Positions 1-6,094 of a DNA stretch of 12,996 nucleotides are shown here, piece by piece (within the stretch, counting starts at the first letter, position 1; each line of letters begins with the position of its first letter). The notes beneath the pieces were generated by a model. The model did no database searches, was not told the DNA's origin, and worked only from the letters and a program-made list of their open reading frames with translations. The translations under genes and the position numbers were made by a program. Source of the DNA: Cycloclasticus sp. (GTDB lineage Bacteria > Pseudomonadota > Gammaproteobacteria > Methylococcales > Cycloclasticaceae); the NCBI GenBank assembly GCA_018066825.1, contig JAGPVU010000072.1:1-12996 (forward strand), in the 5' to 3' direction.

Positions 1-1
1 T

Positions 2-322
2 GATTACATCCACGTGACAGACCTCGCCAGCGCTCACGTCGACGCCTTAGATTACCTGCGCAACAACGGCCAATCGACAACGCTTAATTGCGGTTATGGG
101 CACGGCTTTAGTGTTAACGACGTGATTAACGCAGTCAACAAGGTCCACAGCACAACCATTAACGTACAAACGATGCCACGGCGTGCAGGTGATCCTGCAC
201 AGTTAGTGTCTGTTGCCGACAAAATTCAGCAGACACTGGGCTGGCGGCCACAATACGATGATTTAGAGTTTATTGTTAAGACCTCGTTAGCGTGGGAAAA
301 AAAACTATCCGAACAAGCTTAA
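2..322 (+). CDS. galE: UDP-glucose 4-epimerase, C-terminal part (5' end outside window)
   Basis: This is the last 106 codons of an open frame entering from the left edge and ending at TAA 320-322. The visible start DYIHVTDLASAHVDAL matches the conserved (R)DYIHVxDLAxAH motif of GalE-type extended short-chain dehydrogenases. It is followed by NCGYGHGFSV, RRAGDPAQLV and LGWRP, the usual C-terminal substrate-domain signatures (the RxGDP arginine region contacts the UDP-sugar). The enzyme interconverts UDP-glucose and UDP-galactose in the cytoplasm, using bound NAD, for galactose use and surface polysaccharide. The NAD-binding Rossmann half and the catalytic Ser/Tyr/Lys are outside the window. 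A related UDP-sugar epimerase cannot be excluded, but the motifs fit GalE best. Its stop codon overlaps that of the convergent aminotransferase gene. Confidence 0.88.
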   Translation, partial: DYIHVTDLASAHVDALDYLRNNGQSTTLNCGYGHGFSVNDVINAVNKVHSTTINVQTMPRRAGDPAQLVSVADKIQQTLGWRPQYDDLEFIVKTSLAWEKKLSEQA

Positions 323-1482
323 GGCTGCTGTAAAAACGCCTTAATTCTTTGCAAGCCCTCTGCAATACGTTCAACCGAGGTTGTATAGGCGAAGCGTAGG
401 TAGCGCTCTGGTTCATTAGCCCCGAAATCGATACCAGGCGTAACCGCAACACCCTGCTTGTCTAATAGTTCTAATGCAAAGGTATAGCTGTTATCAGTAA
501 AGTGGCTGCAATCGGCATAAATATAAAAGGCGCCATGCGGCTTATGCGGAATAACAAACCCTAGCTCAATCAAACCCGCATAAAGCACATCTCGGCGACG
601 TTTAAACTCATCCCGTCGTTGCAATAAAATGTCTTGTGTTGACACATCAAATGCGGCTAATGCAGCGTATTGCGAATGAGAGGGCGCCGAAATGTATAAA
701 TTTTGTAATAAGCGATTTGCTGCATTAATCGCGTACTCTGGCACGATCAACCAACCCAAACGCCAACCTGTCATACCAAAAAACTTAGAAAAACTATTAA
801 TCACGAAAGTTTGATCAGAAAAGGATAAGGCTGATACCGCAGGTTGATCATAGACCAAGCCATGATAGATTTCATCAGAGATCAAAAAACCTGATTTTTG
901 TTCACTCACTTTAATTAATGCCGCTAGGCTTTTTGCTGGGATAATATTACCCGTCGGGTTGGATGGAGAGGCTAACATCACCCCTTTCGTTTTAGGCCCC
1001 CAATGTTCAAGTACCCGTTCAGCCGTTAATTGGAAATCATCTTCAATCGAAACATTAATCGTTTTAGGAGCACCACCAAACAGTGTCGTTAAATTGCTGT
1101 TACAGGGGTAACCCGGATCAGCCATCAACACTTCATCCCCTTGTTCTAAAAGCGCTGCTAAAGCAATCGTTAATGCCCCTGACGCACCTGGCGTAATAAA
1201 AATACGTTCGGGTGGAACGACCACTTGGTGCTGCTTTGAATAAAAGGCCGCTATTTTTTTTCGCAATGCCAGCAAACCTTGGGCTTCGGTATAATGAACC
1301 GCTCCTGTTTGTAAAAATCGTATACCTTGATCGATGATTGGTTGCGGGGTTGTAAAGTCCGGCTCCCCAACTTCCATATGAATGATATCCCGTCCCTTTG
1401 ATTCCAATGCCTTGGCTCTCGCCATAACCTCCATCACGTGAAACGAAGTAACCGCCTTCATTTTGCTTGATACTTTTTGCAT
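319..1482 (-). CDS. Class I/II PLP-dependent aminotransferase
   Basis: Fold-type I aminotransferase, close in length to aspartate/alanine-type enzymes (387 aa from the chosen start). Numbered from that start, visible hallmarks are HMEVGEPDFTTP (about 35-46), the YTEAQGLLALR substrate loop, SNPTG with the cofactor-ring asparagine (N175), SDEIYHGLVY with the Asp and Tyr that hold pyridoxal phosphate (D203, Y206), the Schiff-base lysine in SFSKFFGMTGWRLGW (K233), and the carboxylate-binding arginine in YLRFAY (R363). The amino-acid substrate cannot be read from the sequence. The start is uncertain: ATG at 1482 has AAAGG upstream but at long spacing; ATG at 1461 (380 aa) and ATG at 1542 (407 aa) are alternatives. 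A possible -10 (TAGAAT, minus strand of 1524-1529) would exclude 1542. The extra N-terminal residues implied by 1542 are basic and hydrophobic, unlike the family. Confidence 0.9.
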   Translation of the reverse strand: MQKVSSKMKAVTSFHVMEVMARAKALESKGRDIIHMEVGEPDFTTPQPIIDQGIRFLQTGAVHYTEAQGLLALRKKIAAFYSKQHQVVVPPERIFITPGASGALTIALAALLEQGDEVLMADPGYPCNSNLTTLFGGAPKTINVSIEDDFQLTAERVLEHWGPKTKGVMLASPSNPTGNIIPAKSLAALIKVSEQKSGFLISDEIYHGLVYDQPAVSALSFSDQTFVINSFSKFFGMTGWRLGWLIVPEYAINAANRLLQNLYISAPSHSQYAALAAFDVSTQDILLQRRDEFKRRRDVLYAGLIELGFVIPHKPHGAFYIYADCSHFTDNSYTFALELLDKQGVAVTPGIDFGANEPERYLRFAYTTSVERIAEGLQRIKAFLQQP

Positions 1483-1640
1483 AACCACCAAAAACCTTTG
1501 TAGAAACCGTCTAATAAGGCTATATTCTAAAGCAAGGCGCAATGAATAATCTCAGCTAAAACAATAAAAACATTGCGATTCACCGCAAAATCTGATATTT
1601 ATTCGCGCTTAATTTTTTTTAACCGTTGGTAACGAACATA

Positions 1641-2081
1641 ATGGCAACCTTAAACGACAATAACTTAGATCCGAGTCAGCTGGAATTTAAACCGTACAAA
1701 GCGGCAAAAGGCGAAGAGCACATGAGCCCCGCCCAGCTTGAGCATTTCAGAAATATTTTAATACAATGGAAAGAAGGCTTGATGAGTGATGTCGATAAAA
1801 CCGTTCATCATATGCAAGATGAAGCCTCTAACTTTCCTGACCCCACTGACAGGGCAACGCAAGAATCAGATTTTAGCCTTGAGTTACGCACCCGGGATCG
1901 CGAACGTAAACTGGTAAAAAAAATCGATGAGTCATTAAACCTTATCGATAACGGTGATTATGGCTTTTGCGAATCATGTGGCATTGACATCAGCCTTAAA
2001 CGGCTTGAAGCTCGTCCAACAGCGACGCAATGCATCGACTGCAAGTCACTTGATGAGATTAGAGAAAAACAAAAAATCTAA
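1641..2081 (+). CDS. dksA: RNA polymerase-binding transcription factor DksA
   Basis: 146-residue DksA, the usual length. DksA enters the RNA polymerase secondary channel and, with ppGpp, represses rRNA promoters and activates amino-acid synthesis promoters. Visible features: an N-terminal helical part ending near AQLEHFRNIL; the coiled-coil arms with the tip motif DPTDRA, matching the functional D-x-x-D-x-A (D67, D70, A72 from this start); and a C-terminal four-cysteine zinc finger, C110-x2-C113 and C131-x2-C134. All functional residues are present. ATG at 1641 is preferred over an in-frame TTG at 1626 because it gives the standard N-terminus; neither has a clear Shine-Dalgarno. The upstream spacer (1543-1640) is AT-rich with a weak inverted repeat but no convincing promoter. 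gluQ follows after 27 bases. Confidence 0.95.
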   Translation: MATLNDNNLDPSQLEFKPYKAAKGEEHMSPAQLEHFRNILIQWKEGLMSDVDKTVHHMQDEASNFPDPTDRATQESDFSLELRTRDRERKLVKKIDESLNLIDNGDYGFCESCGIDISLKRLEARPTATQCIDCKSLDEIREKQKI

Positions 2082-2108
2082 CGCTTTATCTTAACCGTCT
2101 GCCGGCCC

Positions 2109-3011
2109 TTGTCTACGAAAGGCGATGTTTACCGGGGGCGTTTTGCCCCTTCACCCACTGGGCCGCTGCACTTTGGCTCCTTGTACACCGCGGTTGCAAG
2201 CTTTCTTCAAGCGCGCGCTAGCGGTGGCAAGTGGCTCATTCGTATAGATGACTTAGACCCCTTTCGTTGCCGACCAGCCTATGCAACACAAATCTTAAAA
2301 ACCCTTGAGCAGTACGGCCTTATATGGGATGAAAGCGTGTTATATCAAAGCACACGCCAATCCGCTTATAAAATCGCATTAGATAAGCTGGGCAGTATGA
2401 ATTATTTATACCCGTGTAGCTGTTCTAGAAAAGATCTAATCGATCGTGGGGTTAAACACGGTGTTTACGATCAATACTGCTTGCAGCACAAGCCCGATAT
2501 TAACCAGCCACACGCGATAAGAATTCGGCTTTCCAACGACATCATAGAATTTTCTGACACCGTTCAAGGCACCCTTCAATACCCCGTAAAACAAAATACG
2601 GGTGATTTTGTTATATTCCGCAAAGACCAGGTATTTGCATACCACTTAGCCGTTGTATTGGATGATGATGAACAAGGCATTACCCATGTTTTACGTGGTC
2701 ACGACCTAATCGACAGCACCGCTCAACAACTTTTTTTACAACAATTACTTGGCATCAAGCCCCCTATTTATGCCCATATCCCAGTTATAAGCGACGCTCA
2801 AGGGATTAAGCTAAGCAAGCAAACCTACGCAGAGGATATTTCTTTATCGCCCGTTAGAGACACGCTAATAAGCACGCTGGCCTATTTGAACCTAAAACCA
2901 CCCGCTGAACTATTCAGCTGTCATTTAAGCGATATTTTAGACTGGGGTGTCGAACATTGGTCGAATGATTTGATCAAACGTCAAGACGCTATCATCATGC
3001 AAACGTATTAA
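2109..3011 (+). CDS. gluQ: Glutamyl-Q tRNA(Asp) synthetase (GluQ-RS)
   Basis: Paralogue of the glutamyl-tRNA synthetase catalytic core lacking the anticodon-binding domain (300 aa, normal for the family). It activates glutamate and attaches it to the queuosine base in the anticodon loop of tRNA-Asp. The N-terminal RGRFAPSPTGPLHFGSL carries the HIGH-like signature (HFGS, 21-24), and IRIDDLDPFR follows. The zinc site is C103, C105, Y120 and C124 (CSC...Y-x3-C), and the KMSKS-like loop reads KLSK (234-237). The dksA-gluQ order is common in gammaproteobacteria and supports the call. The start is odd: the frame back to the dksA stop contains no ATG or GTG, so TTG 2109 is the only standard candidate, and it has no recognisable Shine-Dalgarno. 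Translation may depend on coupling to dksA. Confidence 0.93.
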   Translation: MSTKGDVYRGRFAPSPTGPLHFGSLYTAVASFLQARASGGKWLIRIDDLDPFRCRPAYATQILKTLEQYGLIWDESVLYQSTRQSAYKIALDKLGSMNYLYPCSCSRKDLIDRGVKHGVYDQYCLQHKPDINQPHAIRIRLSNDIIEFSDTVQGTLQYPVKQNTGDFVIFRKDQVFAYHLAVVLDDDEQGITHVLRGHDLIDSTAQQLFLQQLLGIKPPIYAHIPVISDAQGIKLSKQTYAEDISLSPVRDTLISTLAYLNLKPPAELFSCHLSDILDWGVEHWSNDLIKRQDAIIMQTY

Positions 3012-3081
3012 ACAGCTAATTCACCTGTACGTTCTTGCTGTAAGCCTCTAAAATCATGCTGAATCAGCAAACGTGACCTTC

Positions 3082-3837
3082 ATGACAGACGACGCTAAGA
3101 CAAGCCCTGAGACTATTTTTGAACAATTTCGCTCGATTGTCGAAAACACGATACCCGAGCAATATAAGCCCTTACTGGCTCACTTTAATGAGCAAGGGCT
3201 TTTCTACCAGCAGTTTATTCAATCTCTAAACAGCAAGGAAACAGATCTATCATCATTTTGGGCGCTGCCAAACAGCTGGGCAGAGAAAGGCCCTACGACA
3301 GAACAAACTAAGGATTGGTTTAAATGCTTTTATACTCTTAATGCTGCGTCCGCTAACAACGAGGCCCCTGCGATGGATACGCTATGGTCGCTGTTTAACC
3401 CGTCAACGCAACAGGCACACGATAGCTTAAAGGATCTGCACGGCGCTTTTGTTGACATTAATCAATTACACACCGAACTTGGTCAACTCGCTTTACTGCG
3501 TTTTGAACAACTTCAACAACAAATCGATGCTGAACCGACGGAAGAACACGTATGCAAACACTGGCTTCAAGCTGGCGAGGAGACCTTTAAAAAAGTCAGT
3601 CAAACTGAACCTTACATCGATGCTCAAAGACGCTTATTTGAAGCGCTGAATCAATTAAAAACACAACAACAGGTTTTTGGTACACAGTTGAGTCAACAGC
3701 TGGGTCTTCCTTCACAACAAGCCATCGATGATTTAAAGACAGCACTACACCAATTACGCATCGAATTTTCGAACTACAAAGAACACACTGAGGCCACTAT
3801 ACACCGCTTGGATCAACGCCTTAAAAAACGCCACTAA
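3082..3837 (+). CDS. phaE: Class III PHA synthase subunit PhaE (short form)
   Basis: Non-catalytic subunit of the class III (PhaE-PhaC) polyhydroxyalkanoate synthase, which raises activity of PhaC at the granule surface. Recognition rests mainly on position, 14 bases upstream of a class III phaC, plus the C-terminal PhaE-type segment LGLPSQQAIDDLKTALHQLR (about 206-225), followed by a charged helix ending KKRH. The remainder is helix-rich, with a Trp-rich stretch (FWALPNSWAEKG) and long Gln/Leu-rich coiled-coil-like runs; no signal peptide or membrane segment. At 251 aa it is about 100 residues shorter than the Allochromatium vinosum protein (about 357 aa), so the middle domain seems reduced. 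Start: ATG 3082, with an in-frame GTG at 3073 as alternative; neither has a good ribosome-binding site. A small inverted repeat (TGCTGA-A-TCAGCA, 3057-3069) lies just upstream. Confidence 0.82.
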   Translation: MTDDAKTSPETIFEQFRSIVENTIPEQYKPLLAHFNEQGLFYQQFIQSLNSKETDLSSFWALPNSWAEKGPTTEQTKDWFKCFYTLNAASANNEAPAMDTLWSLFNPSTQQAHDSLKDLHGAFVDINQLHTELGQLALLRFEQLQQQIDAEPTEEHVCKHWLQAGEETFKKVSQTEPYIDAQRRLFEALNQLKTQQQVFGTQLSQQLGLPSQQAIDDLKTALHQLRIEFSNYKEHTEATIHRLDQRLKKRH

Positions 3838-3851
3838 ACACCCTTCCTTCT

Positions 3852-4898
3852 ATGCCTGCATTCAAGCCAACAAAAAAAAATCAATGGCAGGACGATTTTG
3901 CTTTATTGCTAGAACGATTTAAAACATTTGACGAACAACCCAGCATATCTGTCGGCGACACCCCAAAAACGTTAATCCACCAAGAAAACAAACTGCGTTT
4001 ATTTCGTTTTTCAGCACGACAGGTGAAGCAAAAAAAAACGCCTGTTCTCATCGTTTATGCGCTAGTCAACCGCCCTTACATAACTGATTTAGACGATGAC
4101 AGATCCTTAGTTTTACGGCTTTTAGAAAAGGGCCACCCTGTTTATCTCATCGACTGGGGCTACCCGGATAGCAGTGATTCGCTGACCGATTTAAATGACT
4201 ACATTAATGGGCAATTGTATCGTTGTGTGCAACACGTAAAGCGCCTCAATCAAATAAAAAAAATTGACCTACTAGGCATCTGCCAAGGTGGTGTTTTCTC
4301 ACTCTGTTATAGCGCACTCCACCGTGGTGACATTAGAAAGCTGGTGACCTTAGTTACCCCGGTAGATTTCCACACTAAAGACAACCCTTTATCACTTTGG
4401 ACTCGACACATAGAGCCGACTGCATTAATTAATACCGCAGGCAATATTTCTGGCGATACGATTAGCCTACTATTTGAAACCTTAAAACCATACCAATTAA
4501 ACCGTGATAATTATCGACAAATAGAACACCTCAACAAGAACAACCGAGCACTTGAACACTTTTTACGCATGGAAAAATGGTTAAACGATAACCCTGATTT
4601 GGCCGGTCAAGCCGCCGTTGAATTTATGCAAAATTTTTATCAACAAAACAAGTTGCACAAAGGGCAGCTGAGTCTTGCAGGCCAAGCGGTATCACTTGCT
4701 AATATCCTATGCCCCGTATTAAACCTATACGCCAAACTCGACCACATCGTGCCACCCAGTTCGAGCCAAGCACTAAAACAGCACATTAAACCCGAGCTCT
4801 ACCAAGAGCACGCCTTAGAAGGTGGCCACATCGGCGCTTTTACCAGTTTAAAAACGCAAAAAAAACTAATAAACCTACTGCACAACTGGTTAAGTTAA
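3852..4898 (+). CDS. phaC: Class III polyhydroxyalkanoate synthase catalytic subunit PhaC
   Basis: Alpha/beta-hydrolase-fold polymerase that transfers (R)-3-hydroxyacyl units from CoA onto the growing polyester. Its 348 aa fit class III PhaC (about 355 aa) and rule out the roughly 560-aa class I/II enzymes. Visible motifs: TPVLIVYALVNRPYITDL (oxyanion region, 63-80), the HPVYLIDWGYPD strand (95-106), the lipase-like box GICQGG with catalytic Cys144, the acid LDHIVP (Asp297) and the base GGHIG (His326). The catalytic triad is therefore complete. Class III enzymes mainly make short-chain polymer such as poly(3-hydroxybutyrate), and the acetoacetyl-CoA reductase gene nearby agrees. The gene lies 14 bases behind phaE, as an operon; the spacer is pyrimidine-rich and shows no Shine-Dalgarno. 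It ends 5 bases from the convergent DUF6489-like gene. Confidence 0.95.
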   Translation: MPAFKPTKKNQWQDDFALLLERFKTFDEQPSISVGDTPKTLIHQENKLRLFRFSARQVKQKKTPVLIVYALVNRPYITDLDDDRSLVLRLLEKGHPVYLIDWGYPDSSDSLTDLNDYINGQLYRCVQHVKRLNQIKKIDLLGICQGGVFSLCYSALHRGDIRKLVTLVTPVDFHTKDNPLSLWTRHIEPTALINTAGNISGDTISLLFETLKPYQLNRDNYRQIEHLNKNNRALEHFLRMEKWLNDNPDLAGQAAVEFMQNFYQQNKLHKGQLSLAGQAVSLANILCPVLNLYAKLDHIVPPSSSQALKQHIKPELYQEHALEGGHIGAFTSLKTQKKLINLLHNWLS

Positions 4899-4903
4899 AC
4901 GGT

Positions 4904-5164
4904 TTATTTTTTCTTCGTTGAGATATGCATACCTTGAGTCATCGCATCCCACATGGCCTTTTGCATTCCCTCAACAGCTGAAAGGTGCTCTGTTGTTGGC
5001 ATATAAAGCTTCATTAACTCGTCTAAATCATTGGTTTCGATAGCGTCGAGCATTCTCTCACGAATCTTTTCCATGATTTCTTTTTGTAGCTTTTGCACTT
5101 CGGGCAAGCCTAATAGCTCCCTCATTTCTTGTGGAGTCGCATCAATTTCTATAGTCGCTTTCAT
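4904..5164 (-). CDS. Small DUF6489-like protein in the PHA locus
   Basis: 86-residue soluble protein of unknown function. It begins MKATIEIDATPQEMRELLGLPEVQKLQ, then an amphipathic helix rich in Glu/Met/Arg, an acidic NDLDELMKLY segment, and a C-terminal part with EGMQKAMWDAM, ending in three lysines. From memory of the family, the start (beta strand, TPxExRxxLGLPxV) and the tryptophan near the C-terminus resemble DUF6489; I could not check this by search. No signal peptide, membrane segment or cysteine. AGGG sits 5 bases before the ATG. It lies 46 bases downstream of the phasin gene on the same strand, with no terminator visible between, so it is probably transcribed with the phasin. A role at PHA granules is only suggested by position. 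Confidence 0.75.
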   Translation of the reverse strand: MKATIEIDATPQEMRELLGLPEVQKLQKEIMEKIRERMLDAIETNDLDELMKLYMPTTEHLSAVEGMQKAMWDAMTQGMHISTKKK

Positions 5165-5210
5165 ATACGCCCTAATAAACTTGTTTCGTTGATGGCATCA
5201 TGTCTCACAC

Positions 5211-5978
5211 CTATTTTTTAGCATCACCTTCAGCCCGTGATTGAATTGGCGGCTTTGGCATTTCTAACTTAGCGGCGGGCTTGGCCGCTGTTTTCTTAAC
5301 TGCAGGCTTAGCGGCTGCTTTTTTAACTGCAGGCTTGGCCGCTGTTTTCTTAGCCACCGGTTTGGCGGTCGTTTTCTTAGTTGCCGGCTTGGCCGCTGTT
5401 TTCTTAGTTGCCGGTTTGGCGGTCGTTTTCTTAGCTACCTGTTTGACGGCTGTTTTCTTAGCTACCGGTTTGGCGGCTGTTTTCTTAGTTGCCGGTTTGG
5501 CGGTCGCTTTCTTGGCTACCGGTTTGGCGGCTGTTTTCTTAGTTACCGGTTTGGCGGTCGTTTTCTTAGCTGTCGGTTTAGCCGTTGCTTTACTTGCCGC
5601 CCCCGTTTTTTTAACCGTCGAACGAACCGACGTTTTTACAACAATAGGGGACACATCGGATAACCCCTGTTTTATAAGTTCACTCATCGCGTGCTTGGTT
5701 TCCATCGCAACTTTTACCGAACTTTGGGCGTTTTTTAACACTCTCTCTGACAATTCTTTATACAGAGTCGACTGCATCGTCATTAATTCGGATAACGATT
5801 GAGCCTTACTCAGGCTTTTGGCCTTTTCAACGCCCCCTTCTAGGCAACTAGATACCATATCCATTTGCAGTTTAGTGAGCTGCTTCAATGAACTTGTATT
5901 CAATGAATTCAGCTTTTTTAACGATTCCTGCGCTTTCTTGCTAAGTGCAGTCCATTTTTTTACCATATCATCATTCAT
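5211..5978 (-). CDS. Phasin with C-terminal histone H1-like AKP-KK repeat tail
   Basis: 255 aa from ATG 5978, chosen because AAGGAG lies 8 bases upstream; in-frame GTGs at 5987 and 5984 are rejected. Residues about 1-115 form a helical phasin-type domain: ALSKKAQESLKKLNSLNTSS, QMDMVSSCLEGGVEKAKSL, MQSTLYKELSERVLKNAQSSVKVAMET. This resembles the Phasin_2 family, which coats PHA granules. Residues about 133-231 are eleven 9-residue units of the type AKPVAKKTA, plus a degenerate twelfth, giving a very basic disordered tail like histone H1 or AlgP/PhaF proteins. PhaF of Pseudomonas, which also has such a tail, binds DNA and helps segregate granules, but belongs to a different phasin family and a class II system. 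By inference this protein coats granules and contacts the nucleoid. It has its own strong promoter and lies beside phaC and phaB. The call rests on composition and context. Confidence 0.82.
   Translation of the reverse strand: MNDDMVKKWTALSKKAQESLKKLNSLNTSSLKQLTKLQMDMVSSCLEGGVEKAKSLSKAQSLSELMTMQSTLYKELSERVLKNAQSSVKVAMETKHAMSELIKQGLSDVSPIVVKTSVRSTVKKTGAASKATAKPTAKKTTAKPVTKKTAAKPVAKKATAKPATKKTAAKPVAKKTAVKQVAKKTTAKPATKKTAAKPATKKTTAKPVAKKTAAKPAVKKAAAKPAVKKTAAKPAAKLEMPKPPIQSRAEGDAKK
5286..5582 (-). repeat. Tandem 27-bp repeat, 11 units, inside the phasin gene
   Basis: Eleven consecutive in-frame 27-base units, each encoding nine residues of consensus A-K-P-[VA]-[ATV]-K-K-[TA]-[AT]; a twelfth unit reading AKPAAKLEM (5259-5285) is degenerate. 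One internal unit reads VKQVAKKTT. Units differ by a few bases, and the two nearest the C-terminus (AKPAVKKAA, AKPAVKKTA) form a subgroup whose DNA carries TTAACTGCAGGCTT instead of the ACCGGTTTGG block of the others. That pattern suggests at least two rounds of local duplication. The array is a likely site of copy-number change by slippage or recombination. The opposite strand of the array reads as an artificial hydrophobic frame. Confidence 0.92.
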
Positions 5979-5986
5979 ATACACCA

Positions 5987-5992
5987 CTCCTT
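5987..5992 (-). promoter_or_regulatory. Ribosome-binding site of the phasin gene
   Basis: On the minus strand this reads AAGGAG, 8 bases before ATG 5978. It decides the start against the in-frame GTG codons just upstream, and is the strongest Shine-Dalgarno in the window, in line with phasins being made in large amounts. Confidence 0.8.
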
Positions 5993-6016
5993 GTTGTTTA
6001 TGGGAACGCTAGTGAA

Positions 6017-6045
6017 TTAATAGCCATTAAATGACTCGCTGTCAA
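6017..6045 (-). promoter_or_regulatory. Sigma-70 type promoter for phasin (and DUF6489-like gene)
   Basis: Read on the minus strand: a perfect -35 TTGACA (6040-6045), a 17-base spacer, then -10 TATTAA (6017-6022, 4 of 6 matches). The start of transcription would fall near 6010, giving a leader of about 30 bases to ATG 5978. The -35 begins one base downstream of the phaB terminator's U-tract, so the phasin gene seems to be a separate transcription unit. Confidence 0.65.
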
Positions 6046-6046
6046 T

Positions 6047-6076
6047 AAAAAAGGCGATCATAAGATCGCCTTTTTT
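6047..6076 (-). terminator. Intrinsic terminator downstream of phaB
   Basis: Stem GGCGATC (6053-6059), loop ATAA, stem GATCGCC (6064-6070), flanked by six A (6047-6052) and six T (6071-6076), so the paired region can extend to 13 bp. On the minus strand the hairpin is followed by a run of U, ending the phaB transcript 18 bases after its stop. The symmetry would also let it work on the plus strand, but no plus-strand gene reads into it. Confidence 0.88.
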
Positions 6077-6094
6077 ATTACAAACAATAACTAG

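Noticed and set aside
3057..3069. TGCTGA-A-TCAGCA inverted repeat before phaE as a terminator for gluQ
   Set aside because: Only six paired bases with a one-base loop and no following T-run; at most a weak operator, so not listed as a terminator.
5281..5802. Plus-strand 173-codon frame encoding repeated hydrophobic segments (AVFLATGLA type) resembling a multi-pass membrane protein
   Set aside because: It is the exact antisense of the AKP-KK repeats: Lys/Ala/Pro codons read backwards give Phe/Leu/Gly/Ala. The regular 9-residue period, lack of a ribosome-binding site and strong evidence for the phasin gene make it a shadow.
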